Made by a program: the position numbers and the translations under genes
Source of the DNA: Yersinia proxima
GTDB lineage: Bacteria; Pseudomonadota; Gammaproteobacteria; Enterobacterales; Enterobacteriaceae
Reading direction: 5' to 3'
NCBI RefSeq assembly: GCF_902170785.1
Contig: NZ_CABHYG010000024.1
Span: 1-64,000 of the forward strand
DNA length: 64,000 nucleotides
The notes under the pieces: model-generated
Database searches by the model: none
Told to the model about the DNA's origin: nothing
The model's input: only the letters and a program-made list of their open reading frames with translations
Shown: positions 27,377 through 39,060 of the stretch, piece by piece
Layout of the letters: each line of letters starts with the position of its first letter
Position numbering within the stretch: position 1 is the stretch's first letter

Positions 27377-29458
27377 TCAAGCATTGGTATAACGTGTTCG
27401 CTCAGGTAGCCAGCGTTCTATCAATGCCTGTGCATGTTCGGGATATTGTTGATGTAGGTGCCGAGCTACCCGTTGCACTTCTGGGATCATTGCCTGGTCA
27501 CGTAGTAAATCAGCCACTTTAAACTCGGCACTGCCGGTCTGACGTGTGCCTAAGAGTTCACCGGGGCCACGTATTTCCAAATCCCGCTGAGCAATAACAA
27601 AACCATCATTACTGTCGCGCAACACTTGCAAACGCATTTGAGCTGTTTTGCTCAGCGGCGTTTTATACAGCAAAACACAGTGTGAAGCGACAGCACCACG
27701 GCCAACACGGCCACGTAACTGATGTAATTGTGCTAATCCTAATCGCTCTGGGTTATCGATAATCATCAAACTGGCATTTGGAACATCAACCCCAACCTCA
27801 ATTACTGTAGTGGCAACCAGTAACTGCAATTCACCTTGCTTAAAGGCTAACATAACAGCTTGTTTTTCTGGCCCTTTCATCCGGCCATGAACCAAACCAA
27901 CTTTAATCTCCGGCAAGGCGATTTTCAGCTCTTCGCAGGTGACTTCAGCAGCCTGAGCTTCTAACAGTTCAGATTCTTCAATTAAGGTACAAACCCAATA
28001 AGCCTGCCGCCCTTCTTCTAAACAGGCATTTTTGACCCGTTGAATCACATCACTGCGGCGAGTATCCGGAATTGCCACTGTTGTGACCGGTGTTCTACCC
28101 GGTGGCAGTTCGTCGATTACTGAGGTATCAAGATCAGCATAGGCCGTCATGGCCAGAGTGCGGGGAATGGGCGTTGCGGTCATAATCAACTGGTGCGGAT
28201 GGAAGCCTTGCTCCTCACCCTTTTCCCATAACGCGAGCCGCTGATGAACACCAAAACGATGCTGCTCATCAATAATAACGAGAGCTAATCCTGAGAATTG
28301 CACTTGTTCCTGAAACATGGCGTGAGTCCCCACGACCATAGAGACTTGGCCGCTCGCGACCGCTTCTTGTTGTGCCAGGCGCGCCTTGCCTTTTTGTTTC
28401 CCAGCCAACCAGCCAACTTCCAAACCTAAAGGCTCCAGCCACTGGCGGAAAGTATTCGCATGCTGTTCAGCCAGTAATTCAGTCGGCGCCATCAATGCAA
28501 CCTGCTTACCGTGCGCAATAGCGCGCAGTGCAGCCAGTGCCGCAACCAGAGTTTTGCCAGAACCCACATCCCCTTGAATCAGCCGCATCATGGGGAAGTT
28601 GTGCGTCATATCTTGTTCGATTTCGGCCACGACCCGTTGCTGGGCATGGGTTGGCGTGAAGGGCAATGCCGCAAGAAAACGTCGTTTAAGTTGTTCTTCA
28701 GGTAACAGTGGTAGCGCCCGATAGCTCTGCGCTCCCGCTCTGACTGCCAGCATGCTGAGGTTATGGGCTAGCAACTCTTCCATTATTAAGCGCCGCTGTG
28801 CGGGATGTTTGCCCTGCTCTAAATCAGCCAGTTGAATATCTGCTGGTGGACGATGCAAAGTATGAATAGCTTCTGGCAAGCTGATCAGCGAGCGGCTTAA
28901 TTCAATCGGTAGCAATTCGGCAATAACACTGGAGTCCAGCATCGCTAGCGCTTGATCAATCAGTTTACGCAGCGTTGCCTGGCGAATGCCTTCCGTGGTG
29001 GGGTAAACGGGGGTCAATGACTCCTGCAATTCAACGCCAATATTTTCGCCATGCACCCGATATTCAGGATGAATGATTTCCGGGCCAGTATTACCCCGTT
29101 TAGCTTCACCATAGGCAATTACATGCTTGCCTGGAGATAAGCTATTTTTCATCGCGGCATTGAAATTGAAAAAGCGCAGGGTAAGCACACCGCTGCCATC
29201 GCTGATTTGGCAGGTCATCATGCGGCGGCGGCCAAAACTGATATCTGAACGGAGAACTTCACCTTCAACAGTGACCGACAGTCCGGGCAACAGATCGCCA
29301 ATTCGGTATAACCTGGTGCGATCCTCATAACGTAACGGAAGGTGAAGCAACAAATCTTGAATGGTTTCCAGCCCCATCTTCGCCAGCTTTCCAGCCTGAC
29401 TTGCGCCAACACCGGAAAGTGTACTGAGGGGTACGGCATCCAGTAGGCGGCCTCTCAT
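27377..29458 (-). CDS. recG: ATP-dependent DNA helicase RecG
   Basis: A 693-residue superfamily 2 helicase that reverses stalled forks and processes R-loops and Holliday junctions. The N-terminal wedge/OB domain (LSGVGASQAGKLAKMG; RRRMMTCQISDGSG) is followed by helicase motifs I GDVGSGKT (about residues 295-302), II DEQH (about 396-399) and VI QLRGRVGRG. It is the last gene of the gmk-rpoZ-spoT-trmH-recG operon and starts directly after the trmH stop with no gap. Confidence 0.97.
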   Translation of the reverse strand: MRGRLLDAVPLSTLSGVGASQAGKLAKMGLETIQDLLLHLPLRYEDRTRLYRIGDLLPGLSVTVEGEVLRSDISFGRRRMMTCQISDGSGVLTLRFFNFNAAMKNSLSPGKHVIAYGEAKRGNTGPEIIHPEYRVHGENIGVELQESLTPVYPTTEGIRQATLRKLIDQALAMLDSSVIAELLPIELSRSLISLPEAIHTLHRPPADIQLADLEQGKHPAQRRLIMEELLAHNLSMLAVRAGAQSYRALPLLPEEQLKRRFLAALPFTPTHAQQRVVAEIEQDMTHNFPMMRLIQGDVGSGKTLVAALAALRAIAHGKQVALMAPTELLAEQHANTFRQWLEPLGLEVGWLAGKQKGKARLAQQEAVASGQVSMVVGTHAMFQEQVQFSGLALVIIDEQHRFGVHQRLALWEKGEEQGFHPHQLIMTATPIPRTLAMTAYADLDTSVIDELPPGRTPVTTVAIPDTRRSDVIQRVKNACLEEGRQAYWVCTLIEESELLEAQAAEVTCEELKIALPEIKVGLVHGRMKGPEKQAVMLAFKQGELQLLVATTVIEVGVDVPNASLMIIDNPERLGLAQLHQLRGRVGRGAVASHCVLLYKTPLSKTAQMRLQVLRDSNDGFVIAQRDLEIRGPGELLGTRQTGSAEFKVADLLRDQAMIPEVQRVARHLHQQYPEHAQALIERWLPERTRYTNA

Positions 29459-30151
29459 TTAAGCCCCCGTGGATTGCATGGCAGACCACCATTGCGCATC
29501 GGCAATAACCTGACCCTGCTCATCAATATAAGGCTGAGGAAGCCCTTTACGTTTAGCCACTTGTGCCAGTACCGGGTAGCCACCTTCAAATAATAGCCGC
29601 TGTTGCTCATCTTCTGACAAAACACTCTGAGTTCGCTGATACATACCGGCATTCTGCCGTTGGCGCTGCGCTTCATATAAAATTAGCGCTGAAGCGACTG
29701 ATACATTCAGTGATTGCACCATCCCGATCATCGGAATAATGATGTCTTTATCTGCCATGGCCAAGGCTTCTTTAGATATACCGGTTTTTTCCTGTCCCAT
29801 TAAAATACAGGTTGGGCGGGTATAATCAATTTCACGGAAATCTACTGCTTTATCAGACAGATGAGTCGCGAGTATTTGCATGCCCTGCGACTTCAGATGA
29901 GTAATGGCATCGGTAATATGCGAGTGTGTTTTTACCTGAACCCAACTGTTGCTACCGGCAGCCGAAGAGAGCCGAGTGTACATTGCAGGGGTAGGCCAAA
30001 TCGCATGAATCTGATGAATACCGACGGCATCAGCAGTGCGAATAATCGCGGATACATTATGAGGTTTATGTACTTCTTCCAGGCAAACCGTTAAGTCCGG
30101 TTGCCTGGTCGCAAGCATTTCACAAATCCGCGCATAGCGTTGAGGATTCAT
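29459..30151 (-). CDS. trmH: tRNA (guanosine(18)-2'-O)-methyltransferase TrmH (SpoU)
   Basis: A 230-residue SPOUT methyltransferase. The N terminus contains LEEVHKPHNVSAIIRTADAVG, and the knot region has LMGQEKTGIS and IPMIGMVQSLNVSVASALILYE, the three conserved TrmH motifs. It 2'-O-methylates G18 in the D-loop of many tRNAs. It lies five bases after spoT, within the same operon. Confidence 0.96.
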   Translation of the reverse strand: MNPQRYARICEMLATRQPDLTVCLEEVHKPHNVSAIIRTADAVGIHQIHAIWPTPAMYTRLSSAAGSNSWVQVKTHSHITDAITHLKSQGMQILATHLSDKAVDFREIDYTRPTCILMGQEKTGISKEALAMADKDIIIPMIGMVQSLNVSVASALILYEAQRQRQNAGMYQRTQSVLSEDEQQRLLFEGGYPVLAQVAKRKGLPQPYIDEQGQVIADAQWWSAMQSTGA

Positions 30152-30156
30152 AGGCG

Positions 30157-32259
30157 TTAATTACGGTTACGGCTGACTTTGACCACATCTGGCATGATAC
30201 GAATTTTACGCATAATGTTAGCCAGATGGACTCGGTCACGAGTAGTCAGGCGAATAAAGGCGCTGTATACCCGGCCATCTTTCTCTTCAGTATTCAGGCT
30301 CTGAATATTAGATTCGGCCGCATTAATCGCTGCGGTCAGATTTGCCAGGGCACCTTGCTGGTTGAACATATCGACTTTAATTTCAGCAATAAACTCTTGC
30401 TCAGTCTCTTGGTCCCATTCAACTGCCATAAACTTCTCAGGCTCTTTCTGGTAGCCACGAATATTACGGCAGGATTCATGATGGATAACCAGACCTTTGC
30501 CCGGACTGATATGGGCGATAATGGGGTCACCCGGAATCGGACGGCAGCACTTGGCGAAAGTAATCAGGACACCATCGGCACCTTTAATTGCCAGATTACG
30601 TGTACCAGAAGTTGCCAATGTGGATGGGTCACCCAGCAGGTTTTTAGCCACCACCACACTCATTGCATTACCCAAGCCAATTTCTGCTAACAAATCATCC
30701 AGCGTAGCCAGCTTCATGCGATCCAGTTCATGTTTGATATTTTCTTCAGGAATATCAGACAGTTTTCGACCATTCCCTAAGGCATGATTCAGTAATCGAC
30801 GGCCAAGGCTTACCGACTCATCACGTTTCAGGTTTTTCAGCAATTGACGAATTTTGGCGCGTGCTTTAGAGCTGACCACAAAATTCAGCCAGGCGGCATT
30901 AGGTCTTGCACCTGGAGCGGTAATTATCTCAACAGTCTGGCCACTGCTCAGAGACTGAGAAAGCGGATAGGGCTGGCGGTCAACGCGCGCGCCGACACAG
31001 GCATGACCAATATCGGTATGCACGGCATAAGCAAAATCGACAGGTGTTGCACCGGCAGGGAGTTCAACAATGCGCCCTTCCGGAGTGAAAACGTAAATCT
31101 CATCGGGGAACAAATCAGATTTTACACTTTCAATAAATTCAAATGAGCTGCCCGCACTTTGCTGTAACTCCAGCAAACTTTGCATCCAGCGCTGAGCGCG
31201 GATCTGTGCGGTGGTGCCGGACTCACCTTGCTCTTTATATGCCCAGTGTGCAGCAACCCCCATTTCAGCCATCTGATCCATATCTTCAGTACGGATTTGC
31301 ACTTCTACCGGAACCCCATGAGGACCGATTAATGAGGTATGCAATGATTGATAGCCGTTAGCTTTAGGGATGGCAATATAATCTTTTACTCGACCAGGAC
31401 GCGGTTTATACAGACTGTGAGCCTGTCCCAATACCCGATAGCACGTATCGACTTCTTTAACGATAACCCGAAAAGCATAGATATCCATGATGGAGTGGAA
31501 ACGCTGCTCCTTCAGATTCATCTTGCAATAGATGGAATAGAGATGCTTTTCTCGACCACTGACACGGCAAGGTATCCCCGCCTCCGTCAGACGCCCTTCA
31601 ATCTCCGCCAGAATTTTTTGAATCATCTCTTTGCGGTTACCACGAGCAGCTTTCACCACTTCTTTAATCACGCGGTAGCGATTGGGATAGAGCGCTTCAA
31701 AACCCAGCTCTTCCAGCTCGGTTTTTAAATGATGAATACCCAGCCGGTGGGCTAATGGGCTATATATTTCAAGGGTTTCGCGGGCAATACGGCGACGCTT
31801 ATCCGGGCGTAAGGAGCCCAGAGTTCGCATATTATGGGTGCGGTCAGCCAGCTTGATCAAAATGACGCGGATATCCTGCACCATCGCCATGATCATTTTG
31901 CGGAAGTTTTCCGCCTGGGCTTCTTTCTTGTCACGGAAGTTCAGTTTATCGAGTTTAGAGACACCCTCGACTAGCTCGGCTACGCTTTTCCCAAACAACT
32001 GCTCCATATCTTGATATGTGGCAGGAGTATCTTCAATGACGTCATGTAACAGCGCCGCCATTAAGGTTTCGTAATCGAGCCGCATCTCCGCGAGAATACA
32101 GGCCACAGCAACTGGGTGAGTGATATAAGGCTCACCACTGGAGCGTGTCTGACCCTCGTGAGCATCACGCGCGACAAGATATGCCTGTTTGAGGCGCTTA
32201 ATCTGCTCCTCTGGCAGGTAACGTTGAATCAGCAGATTCAGGCTTTCAAACAGGTACAA
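30157..32259 (-). CDS. spoT: Bifunctional (p)ppGpp synthetase/hydrolase SpoT
   Basis: A 700-residue RSH protein close in length to the E. coli enzyme. The HD hydrolase motif HDVIEDT is at about residues 72-78 and is intact. The synthetase region contains ANGYQSLHT. TGS (DEIYVFTPEGRIVELPAGAT, about residues 389-408), a zinc-finger-like helical region (FAKCCRPIPGDPI) and a C-terminal ACT domain follow. SpoT degrades and weakly makes (p)ppGpp during carbon, iron and fatty-acid stress, with acyl-carrier protein as a partner. Confidence 0.97.
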   Translation of the reverse strand: MYLFESLNLLIQRYLPEEQIKRLKQAYLVARDAHEGQTRSSGEPYITHPVAVACILAEMRLDYETLMAALLHDVIEDTPATYQDMEQLFGKSVAELVEGVSKLDKLNFRDKKEAQAENFRKMIMAMVQDIRVILIKLADRTHNMRTLGSLRPDKRRRIARETLEIYSPLAHRLGIHHLKTELEELGFEALYPNRYRVIKEVVKAARGNRKEMIQKILAEIEGRLTEAGIPCRVSGREKHLYSIYCKMNLKEQRFHSIMDIYAFRVIVKEVDTCYRVLGQAHSLYKPRPGRVKDYIAIPKANGYQSLHTSLIGPHGVPVEVQIRTEDMDQMAEMGVAAHWAYKEQGESGTTAQIRAQRWMQSLLELQQSAGSSFEFIESVKSDLFPDEIYVFTPEGRIVELPAGATPVDFAYAVHTDIGHACVGARVDRQPYPLSQSLSSGQTVEIITAPGARPNAAWLNFVVSSKARAKIRQLLKNLKRDESVSLGRRLLNHALGNGRKLSDIPEENIKHELDRMKLATLDDLLAEIGLGNAMSVVVAKNLLGDPSTLATSGTRNLAIKGADGVLITFAKCCRPIPGDPIIAHISPGKGLVIHHESCRNIRGYQKEPEKFMAVEWDQETEQEFIAEIKVDMFNQQGALANLTAAINAAESNIQSLNTEEKDGRVYSAFIRLTTRDRVHLANIMRKIRIMPDVVKVSRNRN

Positions 32260-32277
32260 AGCAGACTCGCTGTCTAA

Positions 32278-32553
32278 TTAACGACGACCTTCAGCAATAG
32301 CGGTTACCGCTTGGATCTCTGCGGCTTCCTGCTCTTGCTGTTCTTGGCGTTCACGCACATCGAGAATCTGATTAGTAATCAGGCCTTCTTCGATTTCACG
32401 CAACGCAATCACAGTAACTTTATCGTTTTCTTCTGGAACCAGTGCGTCTTTACCACCGGACTGGATTTGACGTGCCCGACGAGCAGCGACCAACACCAGG
32501 TCAAAACGGTTACCAATTTTCTCTACAGCGTCTTGAACAGTTACGCGTGCCAT
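32278..32553 (-). CDS. rpoZ: RNA polymerase omega subunit
   Basis: The 91-residue protein starts [20 protein letters not shown] and contains ARRARQ, the universal omega signature. Omega chaperones the beta-prime subunit and forms part of the ppGpp-binding site, which suits its place directly ahead of spoT. Confidence 0.97.
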
Positions 32554-32607
32554 AATTCTGCTACTCCACAGGTGACGAAATGACTGGGCATGATACTGAA
32601 ACTCTGT

Positions 32608-33240
<633 letters not shown>

Positions 33241-33417
33241 TCAGTTGATTAGGTTGATATGTAGAAAGCAGAAGTGTGAATCTCCGCACAGTATACACGG
33301 CTGCTACGCGTCATGCAGCGTTACAACGCATTTCACCTGAATGTTTCGCTCATAAACAGCACGTTTTTATGATTTTGCGGGAAGCATTGCGTAATTTCGG
33401 CTTGTTTCAGCAAGTGA

Positions 33418-35211
<1,794 letters not shown>

Positions 35212-35228
35212 TTATCTTTGGGTTTGGG

Positions 35229-35846
35229 TTAATGTTCAGAATGCTCATACTTGAATACGGGTAAGCCAAGCCGAAATCTCAGAGCCAGCAATCGAGCACT
35301 CAAGCCAGTGACCAACGTAATAACAACAACCCAGTTATGAGAGAGTGGCGTGTATTGTAGGGCGATATAGATCCAGGCAGCAGCAAATGAGATACCGGCA
35401 TAAATTTCTTTCTGAAATACCAAAGGGATACAGTTACAGAACATATCCCGCAGGACACCACCAAAGACACCGGTAATTACAGCCGCTATGGCTGCAATGA
35501 TCGTGCTGTGCCCCATATCGAGGGCAATCTGTGCGCCAATAATAGAAAAAACAATAAGCCCGATAGCATCAAGTACTAAAAATAGATGACGCAAGTGCTT
35601 CATTAATGGTGCCATCCACGTTGTGACGATAGCGGCAACAGCAACAATCACAATATATTCAGGATGCTTAACCCATCCAAGCGGATAGTGACCCAGCAGC
35701 ATATCTCTGACCGAACCGCCACCAATAGCAGTTGCCGATGCAATAATGATGACGCCAAACATATCCATCTGACGGCGACCAGCAGCCAGTGCACCGGTCA
35801 TGGCTTCAGCGGTGATACCGATAATATAAAGAACACTGAGTAGCAT
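35229..35846 (-). CDS. yicG: YicG family TRIC-type membrane protein
   Basis: A 205-residue membrane protein with about seven hydrophobic segments arranged as two three-helix repeats plus one. The conserved [11 protein letters not shown] and [13 protein letters not shown] motifs define the UPF0126/TRIC family, whose bacterial members are cation channels related to animal TRIC channels. E. coli YicG has no firm role. It converges on ligB. Confidence 0.9.
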   Translation of the reverse strand: MLLSVLYIIGITAEAMTGALAAGRRQMDMFGVIIIASATAIGGGSVRDMLLGHYPLGWVKHPEYIVIVAVAAIVTTWMAPLMKHLRHLFLVLDAIGLIVFSIIGAQIALDMGHSTIIAAIAAVITGVFGGVLRDMFCNCIPLVFQKEIYAGISFAAAWIYIALQYTPLSHNWVVVITLVTGLSARLLALRFRLGLPVFKYEHSEH

Positions 35847-36153
35847 ATTGAATGTAATTTCTTAAGGGCGACAAAGGCGGCAGCGTAGCCACTATGCAAA
35901 ATTATCGCGCCTGAGATTTTCTAAACTATACATTTCGAATTATTTAATCTAATCCAAATATTAATTATCTGATTAAAATATATTGATAAAAAAACAATAA
36001 TAGATTTATTTATCATTAATAAATCTAGGGTAAAAATCAATTGTTGAGATGGGGTTCGCAAGTTATTTGGTGATGATCCCTCCTGATTGCAGAGTGATTC
36101 ATCCAATGGTAGCTTTTATCTCTATTTTATCTTTTATTTCAGTGGGATTCTTT
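35847..36153. other. AT-rich region between yicG and the DUF3574 lipoprotein
   Basis: No gene is visible in these 307 bases. The in-frame extension of the lipoprotein frame from 36049 has no ribosome-binding site. The segment 35935-36030 is almost entirely A and T, with TTATTTATCATTAATAAAT near its end. Confidence 0.4.
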
Positions 36154-36618
36154 ATGGGTCAGTGTTTTCATTCGTTTCAATATCGAGCGCTGCTCTTGGC
36201 TGGAATCGCAGCGGTTGGAGTATTACTCAGTGGTTGCGTTGATAGAACGGCTCAGGCAAATACAGCAACGATTAAGGTTTCTCCTCCCACCTGTATTAAA
36301 GGTGAACCGATGACACAAACGACGCTTTATTTTGGTTTGAACCGACCTCATGGCCCTGTTATTTCATCTACTGAGTGGCAGTCTTTTGTTGATAATGATG
36401 TGACCAGTCGTTTCAAAGATGGCCTGACAGTTATTGATGCTAAAGGGCAATGGTTAGGTAATGATGGCACTGTAGCTAAAGAAAACAGTAAGGCATTGGT
36501 ACTTATCCATAAAGCTGACAAAGAAACTGCTATTGAAGCTGTACGCACCCGCTATAAACAGCAATTTGCACAAGAATCAGTTATGCGGGTTGATGCTACT
36601 GTTTGTGTTGATTTCTAG
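36154..36618 (+). CDS. DUF3574 domain lipoprotein
   Basis: A 154-residue exported lipoprotein: residues 1-28 form a lipoprotein signal ending LLSGC, so the mature start is a lipid-modified cysteine. The rest (QTTLYFGLNRPHGPVIS, FKDGLTVIDAKGQW, YKQQF) matches DUF3574, a small family of predicted periplasmic proteins without known function. The frame is open from 36049, but the ATG at 36154 gives a proper signal peptide; the ribosome-binding site (GTGGGA) is weak. A hairpin follows the stop. Confidence 0.8.
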   Translation: MGQCFHSFQYRALLLAGIAAVGVLLSGCVDRTAQANTATIKVSPPTCIKGEPMTQTTLYFGLNRPHGPVISSTEWQSFVDNDVTSRFKDGLTVIDAKGQWLGNDGTVAKENSKALVLIHKADKETAIEAVRTRYKQQFAQESVMRVDATVCVDF

Positions 36619-36642
36619 CGGCGAGCATTAGACCAGAACTTC

Positions 36643-36676
36643 TGGCCTTTCATCTCCTTATTAGAGGTAAAAGGCC
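36643..36676. terminator. Convergent terminator, lipoprotein/nupC
   Basis: GGCCTTT...AAAGGCC with further pairing (CATCTC / GAGGT) forms a stem 25 bases after the lipoprotein stop and about 40 bases from the nupC stop. Confidence 0.65.
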
Positions 36677-36713
36677 GTTGATATTACTGATTTTATTCGG
36701 TCGGAATGAGCCT

Positions 36714-37898
36714 TTACAAGACAAGTCCGGCAATGGCCGCAGAAAGTAAGCTGACTAAAGTTGAACCGTACACCAGCTTTAATCCAAATCGCGAAACCAC
36801 GTTACCCTGTTGTTCATTCAGACCTTTAATAGCTCCCGCGACGATCCCAATAGAAGCAAAGTTAGCAAAAGAGACTAAAAATACAGAAAGAATACCCAAA
36901 CCTCGAGGAGACATTTCGGCAGCCACTTTTTTCAGTTCAATCATGGCAACGAACTCATTTGCTACCAGTTTGGTCGCCATAATACTTCCTGCATGCAAAG
37001 CATCTTGAGCTGGTATGCCAATTAATAGCGCCAATGGATAAAATAGATAACCCAGCACGCCTTGGAAACTGATATGGAATAAGGTGCTAAATAAAGCATT
37101 AATCGCTGAAATGATGGCAATAAACCCGATTAACATTGCGGCTATTATCATCGCAATTTTAAATCCTGCCAGTATATATTCTCCAAGCATTTCAAAAAAA
37201 CTTTGGTCTTCATGTAAATTATTTAGTTTTAACTCAGGTTCTTCTGTTGCGGGGTAAGGGTTAATAATAGAAAGAACAATAAAAGTACTAAACATATTCA
37301 GTATGAGTGCTGTTACAACAAATTTCGGTTCTAACATGGTCATATAAGCACTAACAATTGACATAGAAACTGTCGACATCGCTGTTGCTGCCATGGTGTA
37401 CATTCTGCGTGGCGATATATCGGCGATAATGCCTTTATAGGCAATGAAATTCTCTGATTGCCCCAGAATCAACGTACTCACAGCATTGAATGACTCTAGC
37501 TTACCCATGCCATTTACTTTGGATAGTAGAGTGCCTATTACCCGTATGATGAGGGGTAATATACGGAAATGCTGCAAAATACCAATCAATGCTGATACGA
37601 AAATAATTGGGCAAAGAACGTTGAGGAATATAAATGCCAGGCCTTGTTCATTCATCCCGCCAAAAACAAAACTGGTGCCTATTGAAGCAAATTTCATCAA
37701 AGATTCGAATAATCCAGCAAAATACTTTATTGCCCCTAGTCCGCTTTCCGAGTGTAAAAAGAAATAAGCCAGAGCAATCTCTATAACCAGTAGCTGAAAA
37801 ATATAACGAAGCCTGATGTTTTTACGGTCATGGCTAGCCAGTAAAGCCAAAACTGCTATAGCAATCAATGCCAAAAGAAAATGCAGAATCTGCAACAT
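36714..37898 (-). CDS. nupC: Nucleoside:proton symporter NupC
   Basis: A 394-residue concentrative nucleoside transporter with about ten membrane segments. The sequence follows E. coli NupC closely ([44 protein letters not shown]). It imports nucleosides except guanosine with protons. E. coli also has the related NupX and PsuT, but the identity pattern favours NupC. It stands alone, facing away from rpfF. Confidence 0.88.
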   Translation of the reverse strand: MLQILHFLLALIAIAVLALLASHDRKNIRLRYIFQLLVIEIALAYFFLHSESGLGAIKYFAGLFESLMKFASIGTSFVFGGMNEQGLAFIFLNVLCPIIFVSALIGILQHFRILPLIIRVIGTLLSKVNGMGKLESFNAVSTLILGQSENFIAYKGIIADISPRRMYTMAATAMSTVSMSIVSAYMTMLEPKFVVTALILNMFSTFIVLSIINPYPATEEPELKLNNLHEDQSFFEMLGEYILAGFKIAMIIAAMLIGFIAIISAINALFSTLFHISFQGVLGYLFYPLALLIGIPAQDALHAGSIMATKLVANEFVAMIELKKVAAEMSPRGLGILSVFLVSFANFASIGIVAGAIKGLNEQQGNVVSRFGLKLVYGSTLVSLLSAAIAGLVL

Positions 37899-38157
37899 AA
37901 AAAATCCGTCAGGGATAAAGGTCAGTCAGCATTTTATCCATATCAGAAGATTTTTTTCATCTGAATTTTAATCTTCTTAAAAATACATATTCTACCGATT
38001 CTTTAATCGTACCCTAAAGATGCCAGTTGTTTAAATTTTCACTGTTTTACTCATCATTTATCCATTGGGTGACTCACTATTTATCTGCCAGCTTAAATTG
38101 TCGTCATTAAGGCGAGTTTAGCGTTTCCTCAAGGAGGATTAGGCGATAGGGCTACTT

Positions 38158-39051
38158 GTGTTTAACTCACTCATTGGATGGAATATGAATATGATTAATC
38201 TGCCTAGCTGCCGTTCATTTACTGAAGCCGGTCATTTATCTCAAATATCTGCTTATTACGAAGAGGGCCGTAATACTTTATGGATGTTACTGCGTGCTCA
38301 TCCACGGCCTTGTTTTAACCTTGAGTTAATTGAAAATATTATGACGTTGGCCCAAGCAGCTAAAGAGTCAAAATTACCGATAGATTTTTGGGTAACAGGT
38401 TCAGTCGTACCCAATATGTTTAATGTGGGAGGGGATTTAAATTTTTTCGCTCAAATGATTAGAAATCGTAAGCGAGAAGCGCTAATGGCATATGCTCGTG
38501 CTTGTGTTGACTGTGTTCATGCCGCCTCTCGTGGGTTTGATACTGGTGCTATATCTATTGCGATGATTGAAGGCAGCGCATTAGGTGGGGGATTTGAAGC
38601 GGCATTGGCTCATCATTTTGTGTTGGCACAGACAACCGCCAGAATGGGTTTTCCGGAGATTGCATTTAATTTATTCCCTGGTATGGGAGGATATTCACTG
38701 GTCGCCAGAAAGGCAGGTATGAGGGTGGCAGAACAGCTAATTTGGACTGGGGAATCTCACGCGGCTGAGTGGTATGAGAGTCGTGGGTTAGTCGATAAGT
38801 TATTTCAGCCTGGGGATGCTTATGTCGCGACGCGAACATTTATAGATACTATCAAGCCTAAGCTAAATGGAATGAGGGCGATGGTTCGAGTCCGGCAGCG
38901 TGTTTTACAATTAACTCGTTCTGAATTAATGGATATTACAGAAGACTGGGTTGACTCTGCATTTTCTATTGAGCCGAAAGATATCGCCTATATTGAAAGG
39001 TTGGTTATGCTGCAAGACAGGCATACTTCGGGAATGCCAAAAGCGATATAG
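38158..39051 (+). CDS. rpfF: RpfF-like DSF-family signal synthase (crotonase fold)
   Basis: A 297-residue crotonase (288 or 286 if translation starts at 38185 or 38191, which fit homologue N termini better than the GTG at 38158). The two catalytic glutamates of DSF synthases, in ALGGGFEAALAH and MGFPEIAF, are present 20 residues apart (147 and 167), as in Xanthomonas RpfF. NVGGDLNFF, FPGMGGYSL and ELMDITEDWV match the Burkholderia BDSF synthase. Such enzymes dehydrate and release 3-hydroxyacyl-ACP to give cis-2-unsaturated fatty acid signals. It converges on rpfR. Confidence 0.9.
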   Translation: MFNSLIGWNMNMINLPSCRSFTEAGHLSQISAYYEEGRNTLWMLLRAHPRPCFNLELIENIMTLAQAAKESKLPIDFWVTGSVVPNMFNVGGDLNFFAQMIRNRKREALMAYARACVDCVHAASRGFDTGAISIAMIEGSALGGGFEAALAHHFVLAQTTARMGFPEIAFNLFPGMGGYSLVARKAGMRVAEQLIWTGESHAAEWYESRGLVDKLFQPGDAYVATRTFIDTIKPKLNGMRAMVRVRQRVLQLTRSELMDITEDWVDSAFSIEPKDIAYIERLVMLQDRHTSGMPKAI

Positions 39052-39060
39052 TCTTTACAC